42,460 nt of DNA from contig JAJUJV010000006.1 in assembly GCA_029265155.1 (NCBI GenBank), positions 1 to 42,460 of the forward strand, in the 5' to 3' direction. The notes below the pieces were generated by a model that did not search any database, had not been told where the DNA came from, and saw only the letters and a list, made by a program, of their open reading frames with translations. The stretch comes from Altererythrobacter sp. (lineage in GTDB: Bacteria; Pseudomonadota; Alphaproteobacteria; Sphingomonadales; Sphingomonadaceae). A program made the translations under genes and the position numbers. This document shows, one piece after another, positions 1-9,669 of this stretch (positions are counted from its first letter, which is position 1; every line of letters starts with the position of its first letter).

Positions 1-1
1 C

Positions 2-568
2 AACCGCATCCGCGATATCCGCAAGCAGAAGGGAATGACTCTGGCCGAAGTGGCCGCCGCTTGCGATCCGCCGACGACCGCGCAGACGATCGGCCGGCTC
101 GAGACGGGGATGCGCAACCTCTCGCTCACCTGGATGAACCGTATTGCCGCGGCGCTGGGGGTCGATCCGGAGTTGCTGGTGAAAGGCGAATCCTCCGAAC
201 AGACCCAAGTCGTCGCCCGGCTGACGGAGGCCGGTGCCGAAGCCCTCCCTTCCCCGCGCGACGCGATCCTGCCGATCGAGCTGGGTGGCGATGCACCGCT
301 GGTCTGCCTCAGCGTCGATGCGCCGCAGGGTGAATATCGCGCCGGCGACCAGCTATGGTTGCGGCAGATGGACCCCGAAGACGCGCCCAAGCTGATCAAC
401 CGGGATGTCCTAGTGCCGCGCTCCGGCGGGCGGTTCGCCTTCGGGCGGCTGATCGACCGCAAGGGAACGCTGGTCGGGCTGCTGCCGCCCGGAACCGGGC
501 AGCGTCAGATCGTGGTCGACAATCCGGCGTGGGTCGCCGTTGCGGAGATGCTGGTCCGCAAGCTGTGA
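2..568 (+). CDS. XRE-family helix-turn-helix transcriptional regulator (5' truncated by window edge)
   Basis: Open frame continues upstream of the listed ATG to the window edge (NRIRDIRKQKGMTLAEVAAACD...); HTH pattern TLAEVAAACDPPTTAQTIGRLETG. Confidence 0.85.
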   Translation, partial: NRIRDIRKQKGMTLAEVAAACDPPTTAQTIGRLETGMRNLSLTWMNRIAAALGVDPELLVKGESSEQTQVVARLTEAGAEALPSPRDAILPIELGGDAPLVCLSVDAPQGEYRAGDQLWLRQMDPEDAPKLINRDVLVPRSGGRFAFGRLIDRKGTLVGLLPPGTGQRQIVVDNPAWVAVAEMLVRKL

Positions 569-1749
569 GGCGTGTGCTCTCGATTGCCACGCTCTATCCG
601 AATGCGGTCCAGCCTCGGTTCGGCACGTTCGTAGCGCGGCAGCTCAAGGCGCTCGCCGCGCGGGACGATTGGGATGTCACGGTCGTCAATCCGATCGGTG
701 TCCCGCCGGTCGCATGGGGGCGTTACCGCAATCTGGCCGAAGCGGCGGCGACCGGTGTCGAAGGCGGAGTGACCGTCCACCGCCCGCGGTTCGCTCTGCT
801 GCCCAAGTGGGGCGGGCCGATCAATCCACGGATGATCGCCCGCAGCGTTCTCCCCCTCGCCAGGCGGCTCCACGCCCTGCAGCCGTTCGATCTCGTCGAT
901 GCGCAGTTCTTCTATCCGGACGGTCCTGCGGCAGCGCGGATCGGCGCCGCCCTCAGGCTGCCGCTCTCGATCAAGGCACGCGGCGCCGACATCCAGTTCT
1001 GGGGCGGCAAAGCCTATGCCCTGCGCAAGATGCGCAGGGCGGCAGAGCAAGCCGCCGGGCTGCTGGCGGTAAGCGAAGCGCTGGCAGCCGACATGGCACG
1101 GCTCGCTCTGCCGAAGGACAAGATCACCGTCCATTACACAGGCCTGGACCGGGCATTGTTCCGGCCCCTGCACCGCGAGGAGAGCCGGGCCCGACTGGCG
1201 CGGGAATTCGGCGTTCCGGCCGACGGCCCGCTGCTTGCCACGGTCGGCGCGCTGATTCCGCGCAAAGGGCAGCGGCTCGTGATCCGCGCGTTGGCGTCCA
1301 TTCCCGAAGCCCGCCTGGCACTGGTCGGCACCGGGCCGGACCAAGCGGCGCTCGAGACGCTGGTGCGCGAGTGCGGGGTGAATGGCCGCGTGCATTTCCT
1401 CGGCTCCCTCGATCATCGCGTGCTGCCGGTGGTGCTGTCGGCGGCGGACGCGATGGTCCTACCATCCGCGAGCGAGGGCCTGGCCAACGCCTGGGTCGAG
1501 GCGCTGGCCTGTGGCTGCCCGCTGGTGATCACCGAAGCCGGCGGCGCGCGAGAGCTGGTGACGCGACCCGAAGCCGGCCGGATCGTCGCGCGCGAGGTAG
1601 GCCCGATTGCGCGGGCCGTGCGCGAGCTGCTCGCCAGCCCGCCCAGCCGGGAAGTCGTTGCCGCCAGCGCCGAGCGCTTCAGCTGGGAAGCGAACGCGGC
1701 TGCGCTGGCGGCGTACTACGAGGGATTGCTCGGCCCCCCTTCCTCCTAG
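565..1749 (+). CDS. glycosyltransferase family 4 protein
   Basis: Frame of ORF 355..1749; likely GTG start at 565 overlapping the upstream TGA (GTGA): MRRVLSIATLYPNAVQPRFGTFVARQ...; GT-B C-terminal pattern VGALIPRKGQRLVIRA...PSASEGLANAWVEALACGCPLVITEAGGARELV. Confidence 0.9.
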   Translation: MRRVLSIATLYPNAVQPRFGTFVARQLKALAARDDWDVTVVNPIGVPPVAWGRYRNLAEAAATGVEGGVTVHRPRFALLPKWGGPINPRMIARSVLPLARRLHALQPFDLVDAQFFYPDGPAAARIGAALRLPLSIKARGADIQFWGGKAYALRKMRRAAEQAAGLLAVSEALAADMARLALPKDKITVHYTGLDRALFRPLHREESRARLAREFGVPADGPLLATVGALIPRKGQRLVIRALASIPEARLALVGTGPDQAALETLVRECGVNGRVHFLGSLDHRVLPVVLSAADAMVLPSASEGLANAWVEALACGCPLVITEAGGARELVTRPEAGRIVAREVGPIARAVRELLASPPSREVVAASAERFSWEANAAALAAYYEGLLGPPSS

Positions 1750-1766
1750 AAAGGGCAGCGGAGGCG

Positions 1767-2744
1767 CTAGACCTCGCCGCGCGCCTTGCGTTCCTGCGCG
1801 TCGGCGCGGCTTTCCTGGGGCACGAAGCTGTCGGACGTCACCCCGAGCCAGATCAGGATCGGCGTGGACATGAAGATCGAGCTGTAGGTGCCGACGAAGA
1901 TGCCAAACGTAATTGCAGCGGTGAAGCCGAAGATCACGTTGGGTCCGAGCACCAGCAGCGAGACCAGCGTGATCAGCAGCGACACCGTGGTCACGACCGT
2001 TCGCGACAGCGTCTCGTTCACCGAGAGATCGAGCAGTTCCGGCATCGGCATCTTGCGGTACTTCTTCATGTTCTCGCGAACACGGTCGTAGATGACGATG
2101 TTGTCGTTCAGCGAGTAGCCGATCAGGGTCAGCAACGAGGCGACGATGTTGAGATCGAACTCGAGCTGGGTGAGCGCGAACAGCCCCATCGTCAGCGTCA
2201 CGTCGTGAACCAGCGCGAACAAGGCGCCGACGCCGAATTGCCATTCGAAGCGCAACCAGATGTAGATCGAGATGCCGATCATCGCCAGGCCGAGCGCCAG
2301 GATCCCGTCCATCGCCAGTTCTTCGGAGACCTGACCAGAGACGGTATCGTTGCCGTCGAGCCGCGCATCCGGATAGCGTTCCTGCACCGCCGAAACGATC
2401 TGGGTCGCCATTTCCGAGGCTAGCTCCGGATCGTCGTCGTAGCCTTCGGGAAGGCCCATGCGGATCGCGATCTCGTTCGGATTGCCGAACTGCTGAATGC
2501 TGGGCTCGCCATAGCCGAGCTCGGCGATTTCCTGCCGCAGCTCCGCAACCGGGGCTTCGGAGCTTTCGACGAAAGTCATGCGGATCATCTGCCCGCCGAC
2601 GAAGTCCACGCCGAGATTGAGCCCCTTGGTGGCAACGAGGAAGATCGAAGCGACCATCAGCAGGACGCTGATCGAGAAGACCGGCACCCGCCAGCGCAGG
2701 AACTTGATGTTCGTGTTGTCGGGGATGAACTTGAGAAGTTTCAT
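1767..2744 (-). CDS. secF: protein translocase subunit SecF
   Basis: LNLGVDFVGGQMIRMTF and GYSLNDNIVIYDRVREN motifs; directly downstream of secD. Confidence 0.97.
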   Translation of the reverse strand: MKLLKFIPDNTNIKFLRWRVPVFSISVLLMVASIFLVATKGLNLGVDFVGGQMIRMTFVESSEAPVAELRQEIAELGYGEPSIQQFGNPNEIAIRMGLPEGYDDDPELASEMATQIVSAVQERYPDARLDGNDTVSGQVSEELAMDGILALGLAMIGISIYIWLRFEWQFGVGALFALVHDVTLTMGLFALTQLEFDLNIVASLLTLIGYSLNDNIVIYDRVRENMKKYRKMPMPELLDLSVNETLSRTVVTTVSLLITLVSLLVLGPNVIFGFTAAITFGIFVGTYSSIFMSTPILIWLGVTSDSFVPQESRADAQERKARGEV

Positions 2745-2754
2745 GGCCTGGTCC

Positions 2755-4365
2755 CTACAGCACGAGATCCGTCGGGCGCTTCTTGCGAAGCCAGCCCGCG
2801 ACCCACAGGCGCGTCATCGTGACTGCGGTGAACACCGAGGTGACGATGCCGATGATCAGCACGACCGCGAAGCCGCGGATCGGTCCGGTGCCGAACATGA
2901 ACATGATCACCGCAGCAATCGTGTTGGTGATGTTGGCGTCGAAGATGGCGCGGCTGGCTTCCTTGTAGCCAAGCTCCACCGCCTGGACGACGCGGCGGCC
3001 CCTCGCGCGCTCTTCGCGAATGCGCTCGTTGATCAGCACGTTGGCGTCGACCGCGGCACCGACCGTCAGCACCAGGCCGGCGATGCCGGGCAGCGTCAGC
3101 GCGGCCATCGGCCCGAGCAGCGCCATGATCCCGAGGATGATGAACAGGTTCAGGATCAGCGCCGCGTTGGTGTAGAAACCGAAGCGGCCATAGGTCACAA
3201 ACATGAACGTCACGAGCAGGACGAGGCCGACGGTCAGAGCGATGGCGCCCTTCTCGATGGAGTCGGCGCCGAGGTCCGGCCCGACGGTGCGCTCTTCGAT
3301 GACCGTCAGGTCCACCGGCAGCGCGCCGGATCGCAGCGAAATGGCCAGCCGGTTGGCGCTCTCGACGGTAAAGCCGCCCGAGATTGTGGCGCTGCCCCCG
3401 TAAATCGGCTCGTTGATATTGGGCGCGGAGAGGACCTCGCCGTCGAGAATGATGGCGAAGGGCTTGTTGACGTTCTCGCTCGTCAGCCGGGCAAAGCGCT
3501 GTCCGCCCTGAGAATCGAACGTGATCGCGACGATCGGCTCGTTGGTCTGCGGATCGAAGGTTTGCTGCGCGTTGGTCAGCGAGTTGCCGCGGATACCGCC
3601 GAGGCGGCGCACGGCAATCGAAGTGCCCTCGCCCGAGCTGCCCTCGGCAAACGGGACGATTTCGCTTCCCGGAGGCGCAATGCCTTGCGCGATGTCCGAC
3701 GGCAGCGCGCTCTGATCGACCAGCTTGAATTCGAGCTCAGCGGTCTGGCCGAGCAGATCCTTAAGCTCCTGCGGATCCTCGAGGCCGGGCACCTGCACGA
3801 CGATGCGGTTCGAGCCCTGGCGGATGATTGTCGGCTCGCGCGTTCCGAGCGCGTCGATGCGCTTGCGCACGACTTCGGTCGCGCTTTCCATCGCGTTCGA
3901 GACCGCGAGGTTGAGGCCGGCACTGGTCTGGCTGATGACGAAGCGGCTGCCGTCGACGATCTCGATGGTCCAGTCACGCTGCCCGGTCAGCCCGGCGCCG
4001 GTGGTCAGCGGCTCGAGGATGTCGCGCGCAGCGTCGACCTGGCTGGGATCTTCGAGCAGGAACGAGAGGCGGTTGCCCGAGGTGGAGATGTCACCAATGC
4101 GAATCCGCGGCTCGGCGGTCCGCAGTGCGTTGCGGACGCTCTCCTCCATCGTCTCGAGCCGCTGCACAGCCACCTGGCGCGGATTCGCCTCGAGCAGGAT
4201 GTGGCTGCCGCCGGCGAGGTCGAGCCCGAGGTTGACCATCGGGCGCGGCAGGAACGTCGGCCAGGGCGCTCCCGTCAGGGCGACCAGCGAAGGAACCGCG
4301 GCCAGCGCGAAGAACAGCGAAATCGTCCAGAGGTAGACGCGCTTCCAGAGCGGAAATTCGAGCAT
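2755..4365 (-). CDS. secD: protein translocase subunit SecD
   Basis: LGLDLAGGSHILLE, GAAVDANVLINERIREE; secD-secF order. Confidence 0.97.
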   Translation of the reverse strand: MLEFPLWKRVYLWTISLFFALAAVPSLVALTGAPWPTFLPRPMVNLGLDLAGGSHILLEANPRQVAVQRLETMEESVRNALRTAEPRIRIGDISTSGNRLSFLLEDPSQVDAARDILEPLTTGAGLTGQRDWTIEIVDGSRFVISQTSAGLNLAVSNAMESATEVVRKRIDALGTREPTIIRQGSNRIVVQVPGLEDPQELKDLLGQTAELEFKLVDQSALPSDIAQGIAPPGSEIVPFAEGSSGEGTSIAVRRLGGIRGNSLTNAQQTFDPQTNEPIVAITFDSQGGQRFARLTSENVNKPFAIILDGEVLSAPNINEPIYGGSATISGGFTVESANRLAISLRSGALPVDLTVIEERTVGPDLGADSIEKGAIALTVGLVLLVTFMFVTYGRFGFYTNAALILNLFIILGIMALLGPMAALTLPGIAGLVLTVGAAVDANVLINERIREERARGRRVVQAVELGYKEASRAIFDANITNTIAAVIMFMFGTGPIRGFAVVLIIGIVTSVFTAVTMTRLWVAGWLRKKRPTDLVL

Positions 4366-4381
4366 CCGGCCGGTCCGTCGC

Positions 4382-4708
4382 TCAGTCGTTAGCCGGCTTG
4401 CCGCCCGGCGGCACGATGTCGCCGATCGTCGACTTCACCGCGCGGACACGAACGCCCTGGGCAATCTCGATCTCGGCGTACTGTTCGTCGACCTTGATGA
4501 CCTTGCCGAGCAGGCCGCCCGCCGTGACGACCTGATCGCCCTTCTTGACCGCGGCGATCTTGGCCTGGTGCTCCTTCTGCCGCTTCATTTGCGGACGGAT
4601 GATCAGGAACCAGAAAATCGCCACCATGCCGACAATCGGCAGCATGGAGATCCAGAACGGCGGCTCTGCCGCTGCGGTACCCGCGGCAAGGAAGTCAATC
4701 ATGGTCAT
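4382..4708 (-). CDS. yajC: preprotein translocase subunit YajC
   Basis: Single TM followed by FLIIRPQMKRQKEHQAKIAAVKKGDQVVTAGGLLGKV; upstream of secD. Confidence 0.97.
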   Translation of the reverse strand: MTMIDFLAAGTAAAEPPFWISMLPIVGMVAIFWFLIIRPQMKRQKEHQAKIAAVKKGDQVVTAGGLLGKVIKVDEQYAEIEIAQGVRVRAVKSTIGDIVPPGGKPAND

Positions 4709-4851
4709 GGCCTATCAGATCGCCAAGAAAGGCAAGAATATCGGCGGCAGCACGACACTGGCCCGGCCACCGTCCGACGAAGGCGCCCCGCTAGCAGCAA
4801 AGCCCGGGAGTGGCAATCAGCGCTGCCGCGGCTCGGCCCCTCGCCAAGCGC

Positions 4852-4880
4852 TTGCCATGCCCCTGCCCCTTGCCTATAGG
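4852..4880 (+). promoter_or_regulatory. sigma70-type promoter for tRNA-Pro(GGG)
   Basis: TTGCCA (4852-4857), 17-nt spacer, TATAGG (4875-4880); tRNA starts 17 nt downstream. Confidence 0.6.
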
Positions 4881-4896
4881 CGCGCCTCCACTGGAT

Positions 4897-4973
4897 CGGG
4901 ACGTAGCGCAGCCTGGTAGCGCATCACACTGGGGGTGTGGGGGTCGCTGGTTCGAATCCAGTCGTCCCGACCA
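4897..4973 (+). tRNA. tRNA-Pro(GGG)
   Basis: 77 nt; acceptor CGGGACG/CGTCCCG, anticodon loop CTGGGGG (GGG), T-loop GGTTCGAATCC, encoded CCA. Confidence 0.96.
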
Positions 4974-5051
4974 GTGGTTTACCGATCTCCCAGCGCGGCG
5001 GAGCCAAAGCGCCGCTCCCTCATTGAGGGCGGACCAGCCGCGAGGGTTCGA

Positions 5052-5933
5052 GTGTCCGAACATCATCCGATCCGGGGCGCCCTGCTGTGCGTGACAGCGC
5101 TGGCGCTGTTCGCCTGCATGGACACCACCACCAAGTTCCTGGCGGAGCGTTACGACGTGCCGCTGGTGGTGGCGGTGCGCTATCTCGGCAACCTGCTGCT
5201 GATGGTGCTGGTCCTGGGCCCGGCATACGGGCGGCGGATGGCGCAGACGCAGCGTACCGGCCTGGTGATCGTGCGCGGACTGTGCCTGGCGTGCGCGTCG
5301 CTGATGGTCGGCTTCGCGCTGCAGCGGCTGCCGGTGGCAGAGATGACTGCGATCACCTTCCTCGCCCCGATCCTGCTGGTGGTCGTATCGGGCCCGGTGC
5401 TCGGCGAGCGGCCCGGACCGGTCGGCTGGGCGGCAACGCTCACAGGGTTTGCCGGGTTGATGCTGATCATCCGGCCCGGCGGGGGCATGGCACTGACCGG
5501 TGTGCTGTTCGCGCTCGGTGCAGTGGCGGCGAATCTCAGCTACCAGCTGCTGTCGCGCATCCTGGCGGCGACTGAGACGACGGTGGCGCTGCTGTTCTAC
5601 ACCGCCCTTGCCGGATCGATCGTGTTCGGCCTGGCGCTGCCGTGGTTCGTCTCCGACCGGGTGCCGAGCCTTTTGGAAGTGGCGCTATTCGCCAGTCTCG
5701 GGGTCTATGGGGGCTTGGGCCATTTTCTGTTCACGGCTGCGTTTCGCCACGCGCCCGCTTCGCTGCTCGCCCCGCTCAACTACCTGCAACTGCTGTGGGC
5801 CGGGCTGCTCGGGTGGCTGGTGTTCGGCCATTTCCCCGACGAGGTGAGCCTGCTCGGCATGGCGATCGTCGCCGGCTCTGGCGTGCTGATAGCGCTGAAG
5901 ACGCGGCGCCCCCCGCCCAAACGGAGTGCCTGA
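5052..5933 (+). CDS. DMT (EamA) family transporter
   Basis: Listed ORF 4935..5933 overlaps the tRNA; likely GTG start at 5052 (VSEHHPIRGALLCVTALALFACMDTTTKFLAERYDVPLVV); about 10 hydrophobic segments. Confidence 0.88.
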   Translation: MSEHHPIRGALLCVTALALFACMDTTTKFLAERYDVPLVVAVRYLGNLLLMVLVLGPAYGRRMAQTQRTGLVIVRGLCLACASLMVGFALQRLPVAEMTAITFLAPILLVVVSGPVLGERPGPVGWAATLTGFAGLMLIIRPGGGMALTGVLFALGAVAANLSYQLLSRILAATETTVALLFYTALAGSIVFGLALPWFVSDRVPSLLEVALFASLGVYGGLGHFLFTAAFRHAPASLLAPLNYLQLLWAGLLGWLVFGHFPDEVSLLGMAIVAGSGVLIALKTRRPPPKRSA

Positions 5934-6001
5934 ACTGCAGATTGTGCTTGACTGTGATAACCTATTTGGTTATTCGCGACTCCAGCAAAGGAGCGCACGC
6001 C

Positions 6002-6412
6002 ATGTCCTTCCCGGCCCTGATCGGTCCCCTTACCTCGATCATCGACAAGATCATCCCTGACAAGGCCGCTCGCGAGCGGGCCAAGATCGAGCTGATCCGG
6101 CTGGAAGGTACGCATGAGCTCGAAACGGTGAAGGCGCAGCTTTCCGCCCTTGTCGCCGAAGCGAACTCGCCGGACCCCTGGACCAGCCGCGCGCGGCCAA
6201 GCTTCCTTTACGTGATGTACGCGCTGCTGCTGTGGGCGCTGCCGATGGGCCTGATCGCGGCTGTCCGCCCCGAAGCCGCGCGCGACATCGCCGCGGGCAT
6301 GAACGCCTACCTCGCCGGCCTGCCCGAGCCGCTCTATGCGCTCTTCGGCATGGGATACCTCGGCTACACGGCGGCGCGGCAGTGGGGGAAGGTAAAAGGG
6401 GTTGAACGATAG
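6002..6412 (+). CDS. 3TM-holin family protein (GTA-type holin)
   Basis: MSFPALIGPLTSIIDKIIPDKAARERAKIELIRLEGTHELE...SRARPSFLYVMYALLLWALPMG...; layout matches the 'holin of 3TMs, for gene-transfer release' family; strong RBS (AAAGGAG). Confidence 0.8.
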   Translation: MSFPALIGPLTSIIDKIIPDKAARERAKIELIRLEGTHELETVKAQLSALVAEANSPDPWTSRARPSFLYVMYALLLWALPMGLIAAVRPEAARDIAAGMNAYLAGLPEPLYALFGMGYLGYTAARQWGKVKGVER

Positions 6413-6436
6413 CCTAGCCGGACTGCCGCTTGCGGC

Positions 6437-6703
6437 CTACTCTCCAGTCGGCTGCCGGGCGCGTTCGCGGGTGATCCGCACGTCGACGTCGACGTCTCCG
6501 ACTTCTTCCTTGATGGCTCGGCCGGTCTTTTCGGTAACGTCTGCTACCCCTCTCGCGACGTCGCCCGCGGTGCGTTTGGCGTCTGCAGCCGATTGCTTGA
6601 TCCGCTCTCGATCGTAGGTGACGGTGACCTTTTCGTTGGCTGGATCGTTTTCGACGTCGCACGCGCCCAGCATCAGCACGGCCAACGGGATAAGCAGACG
6701 CAC
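6437..6703 (-). CDS. small lipoprotein of unknown function
   Basis: MRLLIPLAVLMLGACDVEN: signal peptide with lipobox LGAC; Lys/Asp/Arg-rich mature part. Confidence 0.65.
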   Translation of the reverse strand: MRLLIPLAVLMLGACDVENDPANEKVTVTYDRERIKQSAADAKRTAGDVARGVADVTEKTGRAIKEEVGDVDVDVRITRERARQPTGE

Positions 6704-6868
6704 GCGTGGCTCCTTGTCTTGAATCGCGCAGCCTCCGGCCGGGCCATCGGCGCGGAAGCCAACCCATCCAATAGTCCAGCGGCCGTTTGTATCCGCGCCA
6801 ACCGCGCAGCTTCACTTTGCCCTGCGCCGAGGTTGCCGTTATGCGGCGGGGGAGCCTAGGGGGAGCCG

Positions 6869-7303
6869 ATGTCGAACACTGTCTATGTCATCAACGGACC
6901 GAATCTGAACCTGCTCGGGATGCGCGAGCCGGAGATTTACGGATCGGATACGCTCGACGACATTGCTTCGCGGCTTGAGGACAAAGGGCGCGAGCTGGGG
7001 CTGAAAGTCGATGTCCGGCAGTCGAACCACGAAGGGCATCTGTGCGACTGGCTGCACGAGGCGCAGGCGACCGGCGCGAAAGCCGTGTTGCTCAATGCCG
7101 GGGCGCTGACGCACACGAGCCTGGCGATCTATGATGCGATCCGGTCGATCCGCACGCCGGTGATCGAAGTACACATTTCGAACCCGCATGCGCGCGAGGC
7201 CTATCGGCACAAGAGCTTCGTGGCGATGGCAGCCAAGGGCACCATCGCCGGGTTTGGCGCGTTCGGCTATGAACTGGCATTGGAAGCCGCAGCGCGGCTG
7301 TGA
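6869..7303 (+). CDS. aroQ: type II 3-dehydroquinate dehydratase
   Basis: NGPNLNLLGMREPEIYG, NAGALTHTSLAI, EVHISNPHAREAYRHKS. Confidence 0.97.
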   Translation: MSNTVYVINGPNLNLLGMREPEIYGSDTLDDIASRLEDKGRELGLKVDVRQSNHEGHLCDWLHEAQATGAKAVLLNAGALTHTSLAIYDAIRSIRTPVIEVHISNPHAREAYRHKSFVAMAAKGTIAGFGAFGYELALEAAARL

Positions 7304-7386
7304 CGATTTCAGGTGTAACCGCCGCTTGCCATGCGCGGCAGACGAACGCATAGCGGCGCCCCTGTTCGACCAGCCAAGAGGAATTA

Positions 7387-7884
7387 ATGGCCGACAATGG
7401 AAAGAACGGGCGCGTGGCCAGCATGAACATCGACACCAAACTGGTGCGCGAACTGGCGGAACTGCTGTCCGAGACCGGCCTGACCGAAATCGAAGTCGAG
7501 GACGGTGATCGCAAGATTAAGGTCTCGCGCGAGACGGTCATGGCGCCGGCCGCCTATGCGGTAGGCACGCCCATGGCAGCGCCGGCGATGGCAGCCCCTG
7601 CCCTGGCCCCAACCGCAGCGCCAGCGCCCGAAAGCGCCGCGCCTGACTTCAGCAACGCCGTGCGTTCGCCGATGGTCGGGACCGCTTATCTGACGCCGGA
7701 ACCGGGTGCGGAGCCGTTCATCAAGGTCGGGAGCCAAGTGAAGGCGGGGCAGACCCTGCTGATCGTCGAGGCAATGAAGGTGATGAACCCGATCACCGCA
7801 ACAAAGGACGGTACGGTCCAGCAGATCCTGATCGAGCACGCGCAGCCGGTCGAGTACGACCAGCCGCTGGTCGTGATTGCCTGA
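7387..7884 (+). CDS. accB: acetyl-CoA carboxylase biotin carboxyl carrier protein
   Basis: Pro/Ala-rich linker, biotinylation motif VEAMKVMN; adjacent accC. Confidence 0.97.
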   Translation: MADNGKNGRVASMNIDTKLVRELAELLSETGLTEIEVEDGDRKIKVSRETVMAPAAYAVGTPMAAPAMAAPALAPTAAPAPESAAPDFSNAVRSPMVGTAYLTPEPGAEPFIKVGSQVKAGQTLLIVEAMKVMNPITATKDGTVQQILIEHAQPVEYDQPLVVIA

Positions 7885-7888
7885 CCCC

Positions 7889-9238
7889 ATGCCGATTACC
7901 CGCCTGCTGATCGCGAACCGCGGCGAGATCGCGCTGCGCATCCATCGCGCCGCTCATGAAATGGGCATCGAGACGGTCGCGGTGCATTCGACCGCCGATG
8001 CCGACGCGATGCACGTGCGGCTGGCCGACCACGCCATCTGCATCGGCCCGCCGCCGGCCGCCGAGAGCTATCTCAACACCGCGGCGATCATTGCCGCGGC
8101 GGAAGTTTCCGGCGCCGACGCGATCCACCCCGGCTATGGTTTCATGTCGGAGAACGCGCAGTTCGCCGAGATCGTCGAAGCGCACGGGATCGTCTGGATC
8201 GGGCCGAAGCCCGAGCACATCCGCACGATGGGCGACAAAGTCGAAGCCAAGCGCACCGCCGGCGCGCTCGGCTTGCCGCTGGTGCCTGGCTCGGACGGAG
8301 CGATTTCCGACCCGGTCGAGGCGGCGCGGATCGCCGACGAGATCGGCTATCCGGTGATCATCAAGGCCGCTTCGGGCGGCGGCGGGCGCGGGATGAAAGT
8401 CTGCAATCGCCCCGAAGAGCTCGACACGCTGATGAAGCAGGCCGGCAACGAGGCCAAGGCAGCATTCGGCGACGATACCGTCTATCTCGAGAAGTACCTC
8501 GGCAACCCGCGGCACATCGAGTTCCAAGTGTTCGGCGACGGCAACGGCAACGCCATTCACCTGGGCGAGCGAGACTGTTCGCTGCAGCGTCGCCACCAGA
8601 AGGTGCTGGAGGAAGCTCCGTCTCCGGTGATCACCGCCGAAGAACGCGACCGGATGGGCGGGATCGTCGCCAAGGCGATGGCCGACATGGGCTATCGCGG
8701 CGCGGGAACCATCGAGTTCCTGTGGGAGAACGGCCAGTTCTACTTCATCGAGATGAACACCCGGCTTCAGGTCGAGCACCCGGTAACCGAGATGATCACC
8801 GGCGTCGACCTGGTGCGCGAGCAGATCCGCGTCGCCGAAGGCCGGCCGCTGTCCGTGACGCAGGATGAGATCGAGTTCAAAGGCCACGCGATCGAGTGCC
8901 GGATCAACGCGGAAGACCCGTGGACGTTCGCGCCGAGCCCCGGCCTGGTCACCGCCTATCATGCCGCGGGCGGCATGCACGTGCGGGTCGATAGCGGGCT
9001 TTACGCCGGATACCGCATTCCGCCGTACTACGATTCGATGATTGCCAAGCTGATCGTCTATGGCCGCAGCCGCGAAGGCTGCATCATGCGGTTGCGCCGG
9101 GCGCTGGAGGAGATGGTCGTGGACGGGGTGAAGACCTCGATCCCGCTCCACCAGCAATTGCTGCGCGAAGGCGACGTGCTGAACGGCGACTATTCTATCA
9201 AGTGGTTGGAGGAGTGGCTGGCGACGCGCGAAGCGTAG
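7889..9238 (+). CDS. accC: acetyl-CoA carboxylase biotin carboxylase subunit
   Basis: [53 protein letters not shown] at 7889 preferred over TTG at 7877. Confidence 0.97.
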   Translation: MPITRLLIANRGEIALRIHRAAHEMGIETVAVHSTADADAMHVRLADHAICIGPPPAAESYLNTAAIIAAAEVSGADAIHPGYGFMSENAQFAEIVEAHGIVWIGPKPEHIRTMGDKVEAKRTAGALGLPLVPGSDGAISDPVEAARIADEIGYPVIIKAASGGGGRGMKVCNRPEELDTLMKQAGNEAKAAFGDDTVYLEKYLGNPRHIEFQVFGDGNGNAIHLGERDCSLQRRHQKVLEEAPSPVITAEERDRMGGIVAKAMADMGYRGAGTIEFLWENGQFYFIEMNTRLQVEHPVTEMITGVDLVREQIRVAEGRPLSVTQDEIEFKGHAIECRINAEDPWTFAPSPGLVTAYHAAGGMHVRVDSGLYAGYRIPPYYDSMIAKLIVYGRSREGCIMRLRRALEEMVVDGVKTSIPLHQQLLREGDVLNGDYSIKWLEEWLATREA

Positions 9239-9281
9239 CCGGCTGCCAGCCGCCCGAGGGCGCCCTCCTTCTCGGAAGCAT

Positions 9282-9319
9282 GGTTAACGACCCGCTTACC
9301 AAGGCCGTTAACCGCTTTT
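9282..9319 (+). terminator. inverted repeat plus T-rich tail downstream of accC (alternative: regulatory site of the PilZ gene)
   Basis: GGTTAACG (9282-9289) ... CGTTAACC (9306-9313) followed by GCTTTTTG. Confidence 0.4.
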
Positions 9320-9334
9320 TGCCCCTTCCTGACG

Positions 9335-9655
9335 ATGCTTTCGGCCATGCCGGGGGGAACGGGGAGAGAATATCGCGGCAGCGTCCGCAGGCGCACGAGA
9401 GTCGTGCTGGAAGCGCGCGCCAATCGCCGGACGCGCCCGGTGCAGCTCTACGACGTCTCGGTCACCGGCTGCCGGATCGACTGCTCGGCGCTCGACTTGT
9501 CGCGGCATGACCGCATCTCGTTCAAGTTTGCCGAGAAGATCGTAGTCAAAGGCAAGGTCGCCTGGATGCTGGGCGACGTCGCCGGGGTGGAGTTCACCAC
9601 GCCCCTGCCCGAGACAATCGCCCGCCACTTCCGGAACGAGCCGGTGGAGAGCTGA
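9335..9655 (+). CDS. PilZ domain-containing protein
   Basis: RRRTRVVLEARAN..., LYDVSVTGCRIDCSALDL (PilZ-like RxxxR and D/NxSxxG motifs). Confidence 0.8.
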   Translation: MLSAMPGGTGREYRGSVRRRTRVVLEARANRRTRPVQLYDVSVTGCRIDCSALDLSRHDRISFKFAEKIVVKGKVAWMLGDVAGVEFTTPLPETIARHFRNEPVES

Positions 9656-9669
9656 GCGTCACGGCGGAG

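Noticed and set aside
540-4392. Long plus-strand ORFs 540..2423 and 2578..4392
   Set aside because: Shadow frames of the glycosyltransferase and of secF/secD; Arg/Asp/Gln-rich composition typical of antisense frames in high-GC DNA.
4791-5066. Minus-strand [30 protein letters not shown]
   Set aside because: Antisense translation of tRNA-Pro(GGG).
7793-9157. 454-aa minus-strand ORF over accC
   Set aside because: Antisense shadow frame of a clear accC gene.
9256-9267. Perfect palindrome GAGGGCGCCCTC
   Set aside because: No loop and GC-only core; expected by chance in high-GC DNA and no further support.
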